Positions 7,415-12,043 of a stretch of DNA of 12,043 bases are shown in pieces. Position 1 is the stretch's first letter, and each line of letters starts with the position of its first letter. Under the pieces are notes generated by a model. That model did not search any database. It saw only the letters and a program-made list of their open reading frames with translations, and was not told the origin of the DNA. Both the position numbers and the translations under genes were made by a program. This DNA is from a bacterium. Lineage in GTDB: Bacteria > UBA10199 > 2-02-FULL-44-16 > JAAZCA01. The stretch is from assembly GCA_041648665.1 (NCBI GenBank), contig JBAZOP010000087.1, forward strand, positions 1 to 12,043, given 5' to 3'.

Positions 7415-7443
7415 TTGAATTGCTCTTTCAAAGACTGCATCAT
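7415..7443 (+). promoter_or_regulatory. Possible promoter for plsB
   Basis: TTGAAT (7415-7420), a 17-nt spacer and CATCAT (7438-7443, 4/6 to TATAAT) lie about 50 nt before the plsB start, within the 159-bp mutL/plsB divergent spacer. Spacing is ideal and both hexamers are imperfect. No convincing promoter for mutL was seen on the opposite strand. Confidence 0.3.
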
Positions 7444-7495
7444 GGCCGGCCAAACCAGATAAAGGAAGCGAAAGATACCGAAGGAGCCGGGCGAG

Positions 7496-10159
7496 ATGCA
7501 GCCGATCACACAATACGAGCGTCCGATCACCGAGCGAATGCTTTTGTCCATTCATCCGGCATGGTCCTCGATGGCCCGCCTCGTCCCGGGTTTCTTCGGA
7601 GCGCCGAAGGATCAGGCGCCGCATGCCTCGGCCATGCTCTCGTCTCCCAACTGGCTCTGGAGGCTCCTGCTCCCGCGATTCTTCCGAAGGATCAGCATCG
7701 ATCCGGCCGAAGCCAAGAGGCTCGCCGACGCATCGGCAAACGCCACGGTCATCTACATCGCAAAATACGTGGGCCAGTTGGAGTACGCATACTTCAACCA
7801 CATCTTCCTTGAGAACGGGGCCCCGCTCGCGCGCTATACCAACGCCACGGCATTGAGACGTTGGATGAAGACGGGCGACCTTGTCCGATCGATAGCGTCG
7901 CAGGAAGACCAGATAGGCAAACACGGCCGGATCCTCGACCCGCTCTACGACGGATACCTGCCCCAGATGATCGCGAATGGCGAGAGCGTGCTCATCAGGA
8001 TACCGCCCGCCGATCTCCTCGACGAGGAGCTCGTGCTCACGGGCCCGCTTCGCGCCCTGCTCGCCATCATCGAGGCGCAGCGCGCGAGCGCCCGGCCGAT
8101 AATAGTAGTGCCGCTCGACTTCCTGTGGAGCCGCAGGCCGCCGAAGGCCAGGCGCAGCCTCGGCGACATATTCCTCGGCGAACAGGAATCACCCGGCATC
8201 GTGCGCAAGTTCTTCCTCTTCTGGAAGAACTACCGCCGCCGCGCGCAGGCCTCCATAGGCGCGCCGATCTCAGTGATCGACTCCATGGCCGCAAACCAGG
8301 GCATAAGCGACGAGGAGATGGCCAGGCGCATACGCGACGAGCTCCTCGGCGCGCTGAACGCGCAGAGACGCACGGTGACCGGCCCGCCGCTCAGGCCCAG
8401 ATCGTGGTTCATCCAGACAGTGCTCTCGGACGACGAATTGGACAGGGAGATCTGCAGGATCGCCGCCGACCGCGGGAGGATCGCCGACGATCTCCGCGAC
8501 ATGGCGCATCGCTACGCGCGCGAGATCGTGGCGGACCTGGACTACACGTACGTGGAGCTGCTGGAGAGGCTCATGGGCCGAATACTCAAGAGGCTCTTCG
8601 ACGCCTTCGACGTGGACGAGGAGGGCCTGGCAACAGCGAAAGCCGCCCTTGCGAAGGGTCCGGTGATCTTCGTCCCCAACCACCGAAGCCACGTGGACTC
8701 CCTCGTGTTCTCATACATACTCTATCACAGGGGCATGACCATGCCCCATATCGCGGCCGGCACCAACCTCTCCTTCTGGCCGCTCGGCCGCATCTTCCGC
8801 CGCTGCGGGGCCTATTTCATACGCAGGGCCTTCCGCGACAACCCCCTCTACAGGGCCGTGCTCCAGACATACCTCAAGGTGATGATGAAGGAAGGCATAT
8901 CCCAGGAGTTCTTCATCGAAGGGGGACGCAGCCGCAGCGGAAAGCTCAAGGCCCCCAAAATGGGGATGCTGGGCATGCTGAAGCGCGCCGCGCGCGAGGC
9001 CGGTGTGGAAGGCGCATCCATAGTTCCGGTCTCCATCACCTACGATCGCGTGATCGAGCACAAGAGCTACATGCGCGAGCTCGAAGGGGCGAACAAGGAA
9101 AAGGAATCGAGGTTGAAACTCGTCGGACTCACGAAATATCTGGGCAAGGGAAACGCCAGATACGGTTCCATATACGTGCGCTTCGGCTCGCCCATCCCGC
9201 TGCTCGGCGATGACAGGGATCCCCGCGCAGTGGAGCGAGACGCGTGGCGCATCTGCCATGAGATCAACCGCAGGGCGGTCGTCACGCCTGCGGCGGTGGC
9301 GGCAGCGGCCATACTGCCGATAAGCCGGACCGGTATCACGCTGGCGCAGTTTAAGCTCAACTCACAGGCGATACTGGACTGCCTCGCCGCAAAGGGCGCT
9401 GAGATACCCAGGGAGCTGGCGGGTTCGCCGGAGGCGGTCCTTCAGGAGGCCGTCGCCAGGTTGGCGAAGGCGAAAGTCGTCATCATAAAAAACGACGCCC
9501 TGGAGCCCTTCATCGCAGTGGAGGAGCAAAAGCGCGTGCCGCTTTCCTTCTTCAGGAACAGCGTCGTTCACTTCCTCATGACGCCCGGCGTGCTCTGCAA
9601 GCTCCTGCTCTGGCGGGCGAAGCACGAGGACGCTCCGACCGTGCAGGAGCTCTCGGAGGACATTGCCGCTGCGAAGGTGCTGTTGCACCACGAATTCCGC
9701 TTCGCGGCGAGCCGTCGCATCGACGAACACGTGGAGAAGTCCGCGCGCATACTCGAGAAGATGGGGGCGATCGCCCGCTCCGAAGACGGCAGGCTCATCC
9801 CGCGCACCTCGGGGCTGTGGATCATGGATCTTCTCTCCGCACAGATAAGGCCGTTCGTCGAGACGCTGTGGGTCGCCACGCGATACGCCGAGGAACGCAT
9901 GAAGAACCCTCTCGACGAGAGGACGCTCATCGACAACATGCTCACCGCAGGGGGCGACATGTATCAGCTGGGCAGGGTTCGTTTCCGCGAGTCCGTGACA
10001 AAGGATGGCTTTGCCAACGCCATCAAGGCGCTCTGCAGCTTCAAGATCATCATGCCCGAGCCTCAGAGAGAGGGCGAGAAGCGCAGATCCTCATACGCGC
10101 CCACACAGAATGCAGAGGCCATGAAAAACCTTAAAGCGGAACTTGAAAAGCTCTTCTGA
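7496..10159 (+). CDS. plsB: Glycerol-3-phosphate 1-O-acyltransferase PlsB
   Basis: 887 aa. PlsB acylates sn-glycerol-3-phosphate at position 1 using acyl-ACP or acyl-CoA at the inner membrane, the committed step of phospholipid synthesis. All acyltransferase motifs are in order: I, NHRSHVDSL with His396 and Asp401 (the HX4D pair); PHIAAGTNLSFWPLGRIFRR just after it; II, GAYFIRRAF from Gly438; III, FFIEGGRSRSGKL with Glu475-Gly476; IV, IVPVSITYDRV from about 509. ELEGANKEKES downstream matches E. coli ELRGATKEKES. The HX4D histidine is at 306 in E. coli (807 aa), so this protein carries about 90 extra N-terminal residues; the C-terminal helical region (about 600-887) is also family-like. The start ATG has AAGGAG nine bases upstream. 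It is transcribed alone, divergent from mutL and convergent with the orphan gene. No frameshift is seen. Confidence 0.96.
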   Translation: MQPITQYERPITERMLLSIHPAWSSMARLVPGFFGAPKDQAPHASAMLSSPNWLWRLLLPRFFRRISIDPAEAKRLADASANATVIYIAKYVGQLEYAYFNHIFLENGAPLARYTNATALRRWMKTGDLVRSIASQEDQIGKHGRILDPLYDGYLPQMIANGESVLIRIPPADLLDEELVLTGPLRALLAIIEAQRASARPIIVVPLDFLWSRRPPKARRSLGDIFLGEQESPGIVRKFFLFWKNYRRRAQASIGAPISVIDSMAANQGISDEEMARRIRDELLGALNAQRRTVTGPPLRPRSWFIQTVLSDDELDREICRIAADRGRIADDLRDMAHRYAREIVADLDYTYVELLERLMGRILKRLFDAFDVDEEGLATAKAALAKGPVIFVPNHRSHVDSLVFSYILYHRGMTMPHIAAGTNLSFWPLGRIFRRCGAYFIRRAFRDNPLYRAVLQTYLKVMMKEGISQEFFIEGGRSRSGKLKAPKMGMLGMLKRAAREAGVEGASIVPVSITYDRVIEHKSYMRELEGANKEKESRLKLVGLTKYLGKGNARYGSIYVRFGSPIPLLGDDRDPRAVERDAWRICHEINRRAVVTPAAVAAAAILPISRTGITLAQFKLNSQAILDCLAAKGAEIPRELAGSPEAVLQEAVARLAKAKVVIIKNDALEPFIAVEEQKRVPLSFFRNSVVHFLMTPGVLCKLLLWRAKHEDAPTVQELSEDIAAAKVLLHHEFRFAASRRIDEHVEKSARILEKMGAIARSEDGRLIPRTSGLWIMDLLSAQIRPFVETLWVATRYAEERMKNPLDERTLIDNMLTAGGDMYQLGRVRFRESVTKDGFANAIKALCSFKIIMPEPQREGEKRRSSYAPTQNAEAMKNLKAELEKLF

Positions 10160-10173
10160 GGGGACAACAACTT

Positions 10174-10190
10174 AATTATCAACGATTATT
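10174..10190. repeat. Small AT-rich inverted repeat behind plsB
   Basis: AATTATC (10174-10180), loop AAC, GATTATT (10184-10190): six of seven positions pair. It starts 15 nt after the plsB stop but has neither a GC stem nor a T-run, so it is not a good intrinsic terminator. It could be a weak transcript end or protein site, or chance. Confidence 0.25.
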
Positions 10191-10258
10191 TCCGCCTCAA
10201 TATAGGGCAGTGAGGGTCTGCGCCGTGCGCGGGCTGATAAGGTGCTGATCAGGAGATT

Positions 10259-10279
10259 TTATCCACAGGCTTATCCATC
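10259..10279 (+). promoter_or_regulatory. DnaA-box consensus sequence plus adjacent degenerate box
   Basis: TTATCCACA at 10259-10267 is an exact match to the consensus DnaA box. TTATCCATC (7/9) follows in the same orientation 12 bp further on, at 10271-10279. TTATCAACG (7/9) lies at 10176-10184, and TTATCAGCC on the minus strand at 10240-10232 is weaker. All lie in the 122-bp convergent spacer between plsB and the orphan gene. Function as a DnaA site is inferred; a single perfect 9-mer could arise by chance in a window of this size. Confidence 0.4.
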
Positions 10280-10281
10280 GG

Positions 10282-11634
10282 TCATGTGAAAACAGGGGCG
10301 GAATCTTCAAGCTCTTCTTTAAGGTCTTCTTCAGACGATGAGTACTCTTCCCTGCCGCGGCCGTCGCCTTCCTGCTCGCCGTGATGATGCTGCGCATCCC
10401 CTTGAGAGCCGGCGGCAGTCACGCGCTCATGGGGGGACTTCTCGCCCCCCGGAGAGGCTTGCGAATAGCTGATCGCCGCGAAGAAATACGGAGGGCCGCC
10501 CTTGTCCGCCTGCGACATGGCTATGGCGAACGGATCGCTGTTGGCATCCTGCATGGCAGCGCCGCCCGCCGAGAGCATGTTCCCGGCATGGCCGGAGGCA
10601 CGCCCTGATTGTGACGAAACATCTGTGCGGACGTCGGACGCGCGCCGGCCTCCGCTTCCCTCTTCCGATTTATTGAAACCGGCCGATGCGTCGGAACCCA
10701 ACTCAGCAGAAGCGAGCAGATACGGCCCGCTGTGCCCTGAGAAGATATCGCGGAGCCACGAGGACAACCGGCTCACCAGGACAGCTATCGGAGGACCGGC
10801 CTTCTCCTCGGCCCTCTCGAAGCAGCGCCCCACCGACGAGACCGCGCTCTCAACCGCGCGCCGCACTGAGCCTCGCAGAACGCTATCGTCCGCCGCAGGC
10901 CTGAGCCCAAGCTCGGACTTCAATTCCGAAACCGCGCGCCTTGCCAGCTCCCCGATCTCGGAACCAGCGGCCTCGAGAATGGAGACGACGGGCGGCAGAT
11001 CTTTCTGCGCGAGAGGGAGTATTATCCCGCTGTCGCTTATTCCGTGCGAAGGCTCGGCAGACTGTTCTGCTACGGCCGAAGCCGCCTTGGTTTCCTGTTT
11101 TTCACTTGTCGCTTCCTGCGCAGAAGCGGGGACTTCAACTTCGTCGGCCGCAAGCAGAACCGGCTCCTCCGCGCGAGGCTCGGGATCGTCGAGGGATATC
11201 AGCGGTTCGCTCGGAGGCGCGGGTTCGCCGGCCTCCTCGGAGAAGACATCCTCGGACGAATCGGAAAAAATCTTCGCGGAATTTTGCAGCGCCGCCGCAT
11301 CGTCCTGATCGAGCCAGGGATCGTCGTACGAATACAGATCCTCTTCAGGGAAATCGGAGCAGCTGTGCGAATACGGGTCGCAGGACTCGGCCGGATCCGC
11401 CTCGATCTCTTCCTCGCAGAGGATGACGAGTTCACCGTCCTGATCGATGGAGGCGACGATATCACCGCCATCATCGTAGATATCTACCGTGCCGTCCTGA
11501 TTGGTGACCGGATAGAGGGGACCGTACTGTTCTTCGAGACTCGGAAGGAGCAGGGCCACGATCTCTTCGGCAAGCGCAAGGCTGCCGGAGACAGGGACGC
11601 TTGAAGCCTGTATTTTCAACTGGTTGTCGGACAT
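10282..11634 (-). CDS. Unrecognised acidic low-complexity protein, 450 aa
   Basis: I do not recognise this family. Residues 1-75 look compact: a hydrophobic helix EEIVALLLPSLEEQYG, then two strand-like repeats, NQDGTVDIYDDG (45-56) and DQDGELVI (64-71). Residues about 74-200 are strongly acidic and Ser/Pro/Ala-rich, almost without Lys or Arg, with SCDPYSHSCSDF. Residues about 203-300 are predicted amphipathic helices (PPVVSILEAAGSEIGELARRAVSEL; PPIAVLVSRLSSWLRDIF). Residues 300-450 are Gly/Ser/Gln-rich with an aromatic patch PPYFFAAISY at 381-390, QHHHG and an acidic tail. No signal peptide, membrane span or catalytic motif is seen. Codons are mostly C/G-ending like the neighbours, which supports this frame over two long antisense frames. 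ATG 11634 lacks a Shine-Dalgarno and has GATAAT eight bases upstream. A scaffold, secreted or adaptor role is possible but unsupported. Confidence 0.72.
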   Translation of the reverse strand: MSDNQLKIQASSVPVSGSLALAEEIVALLLPSLEEQYGPLYPVTNQDGTVDIYDDGGDIVASIDQDGELVILCEEEIEADPAESCDPYSHSCSDFPEEDLYSYDDPWLDQDDAAALQNSAKIFSDSSEDVFSEEAGEPAPPSEPLISLDDPEPRAEEPVLLAADEVEVPASAQEATSEKQETKAASAVAEQSAEPSHGISDSGIILPLAQKDLPPVVSILEAAGSEIGELARRAVSELKSELGLRPAADDSVLRGSVRRAVESAVSSVGRCFERAEEKAGPPIAVLVSRLSSWLRDIFSGHSGPYLLASAELGSDASAGFNKSEEGSGGRRASDVRTDVSSQSGRASGHAGNMLSAGGAAMQDANSDPFAIAMSQADKGGPPYFFAAISYSQASPGGEKSPHERVTAAGSQGDAQHHHGEQEGDGRGREEYSSSEEDLKEELEDSAPVFT

Positions 11635-11642
11635 CCATATTT

Positions 11643-11648
11643 ATTATC
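11643..11648 (-). promoter_or_regulatory. Possible -10 element immediately upstream of the orphan gene
   Basis: GATAAT (5/6 to TATAAT) on the minus strand ends eight bases before ATG 11634. Initiation from it would put +1 at or within about three bases of the ATG, matching the missing ribosome-binding site. No good -35 lies 16-18 nt upstream. The alternative TATAAA (minus strand, just beyond the palindrome at 11730) would give a leader of about 80 nt. Confidence 0.3.
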
Positions 11649-11729
11649 GGCTCGAATCGGACCAAAGTTGCGCGGCCTTTTGATTTTTTTAAGTCATTGA
11701 TATCATGCATGTTTATTGCTCATTTTATA

Positions 11730-11747
11730 TCGATTTTTAAAAATCGA
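11730..11747. repeat. 18-bp perfect palindrome, operator-like
   Basis: TCGATTTTTAAAAATCGA equals its own reverse complement over all 18 bases. It sits in the AT-rich divergent spacer, about 96 bp from the orphan gene start and 91 bp from the tRNA. On the minus strand it directly abuts TATAAA and so would occupy a promoter spacer. Shorter palindromes TGATATCA (11698-11705) and CATGCATG (11704-11711) lie nearby. Symmetry suggests a dimeric regulator site; no regulator is identifiable. Confidence 0.55.
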
Positions 11748-11838
11748 CCCCTGGGCCGGCCGTGTTGACAAATGCGGCTGGTATGTGCCAAAAAGCCGAG
11801 CTCGTTGAAAATTGAGATCGAGATTGGAGTTAAGATTT

Positions 11839-11909
11839 TCAGGGATCGTCCAACGGTAGGACGCCAGCCTCTGGAGCTGGTTATCTAGGTTCGAATCCTA
11901 GTCCCTGAG
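11839..11909 (+). tRNA. tRNA-Gln, anticodon CUG
   Basis: A complete cloverleaf is visible. The acceptor TCAGGGA/TCCCTGA (11839-11845/11902-11908) has 7 pairs. The D arm is GTCC/GGAC with loop AACGGTA. The anticodon arm CCAGC/GCTGG has loop CTCTGGA, with T33 preceding CTG at 11871-11873. The variable loop is 4 nt. The T arm CTAGG/CCTAG has loop TTCGAAT. The discriminator is G73 (11909), as usual for tRNA-Gln. CUG reads the glutamine codon CAG. The following bases are CAG, so CCA is not encoded and must be added by the CCA enzyme. A TTGACA stands at 11765-11770, but no -10 lies at the right distance. The sequence just before it (11749-11838) holds no gene. Confidence 0.95.
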
Positions 11910-11949
11910 CAGCAAAAGCCTCCACGAAAGTGGGGGCTTTTTGCTGCTC
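11907..11949 (+). terminator. Intrinsic terminator behind tRNA-Gln
   Basis: AAAAGCCTCCAC (11914-11925), a GAAA tetraloop (11926-11929) and GTGGGGGCTTTTT (11930-11942) form a strong hairpin with one U-G wobble, ending in five Ts. The dyad extends outward through GAGCAGC (11907-11913) and GCTGCTC (11943-11949), with a single extra T, to about 19 pairs. The outer arm includes the last two acceptor bases and the discriminator of the tRNA. On the minus strand the T-run is shorter, so it mainly serves the tRNA. Confidence 0.85.
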
Positions 11950-12043
11950 ACAGGCAGGGTAAGAGACGCCCTCTGCACAAATAACCCTACGGGAGCTGTT
12001 CAGTTTTTCCCCATCCGAACGAGGACCCGGTGTTTGATGAGAT

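Noticed and set aside
7444..7451. GGCCGGCC palindrome in both the plsB spacer and at 11754-11761
   Set aside because: The same 8-mer occurs inside genes (for example near 449, 6700 and 6823), so it reflects base composition and not a shared operator.
7861..9213. 450-codon plus-strand frame inside plsB
   Set aside because: It is an alternate-frame shadow, Arg/Pro-rich, fully inside the clearly identified plsB.
10216..10232. GC-rich hairpin CTGCGC-CGT-GCGCGG in the convergent spacer as a terminator
   Set aside because: The stem is short, includes a wobble pair and is not followed by a T-run on either strand. No convincing terminator was found between plsB and the orphan gene.
10197..10397. 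66-codon minus-strand frame at the end of the orphan gene
   Set aside because: Overlaps the C terminus of the larger frame, has no visible Shine-Dalgarno and no recognisable sequence.
10502..11308. 268-codon plus-strand open frame, and another at 11044-11604, antisense to the orphan gene
   Set aside because: Both are shorter than the minus-strand frame and rich in Arg/Ser-type low-complexity sequence typical of antisense GC-rich frames, with no recognisable motif. The minus frame has the better codon pattern. Some doubt remains because neither side has a known homologue.
12000..12043. Possible gene end on the minus strand (LIKHRVLVRMGKN then stop at 12000), or a gene start on the plus strand (GTG 12030 after GAGGA)
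   Set aside because: Only about 14 codons are visible on the minus strand and four on the plus strand, too few to support either.
11950..12043. Search for an integrated element or attachment site behind tRNA-Gln
   Set aside because: No repeat of the tRNA 3' end and no integrase sequence is visible in the 94 bp available.

Overview
The window is GC-rich bacterial chromosome, densely packed with housekeeping genes plus one unrecognised gene. The gene set points to a Gram-negative bacterium, most plausibly a deltaproteobacterial-type or related uncultivated lineage: type 1B PyrK/PyrD dihydroorotate dehydrogenase, a MutL of the endonuclease type with no mutH in view, a full-length PlsB, and a tRNA-Gln(CUG) without encoded CCA. 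The lineage is inferred from gene content and style only; no rRNA is present.

Positions 1-7336 hold a minus-strand run of eight genes. Read in transcription order it is mutL, miaA, eno, rimI, pyrK, pyrD, rluD, pgeF (the last cut by the left edge). The mutL-miaA gap is 1 nt, a 68-nt spacer precedes eno, and every later junction overlaps by 1 to 10 nt, as expected for one transcript with translational coupling and perhaps an internal promoter before eno. The run joins mismatch repair (MutL), tRNA i6A37 modification (MiaA), glycolysis (enolase), S18 acetylation (RimI), pyrimidine synthesis (PyrK-PyrD), 23S rRNA pseudouridylation (RluD) and a laccase-fold peptidoglycan/purine enzyme (PgeF). The first four genes appear to start at GTG, TTG, GTG and GTG.

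Positions 7337-7495 are a 159-bp divergent spacer between mutL and plsB. The large plsB gene (7496-10159, plus strand) encodes the membrane glycerol-3-phosphate acyltransferase that begins phospholipid synthesis.

Positions 10160-11838 are the least conventional part. A short convergent spacer carries a perfect DnaA-box sequence and degenerate copies. Next comes a 450-codon minus-strand gene for an acidic, low-complexity protein of unknown function. It appears to lack a ribosome-binding site and may be leaderless. The AT-rich divergent spacer behind it holds an 18-bp perfect palindrome.

The right end carries tRNA-Gln(CUG) with an intrinsic terminator directly behind it, then about 94 bp with no supportable gene. 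I saw no CRISPR array, insertion sequence, prophage gene or defence system. The best candidates for something undescribed are the orphan 450-aa protein with its control region and the DnaA-box cluster next to it.
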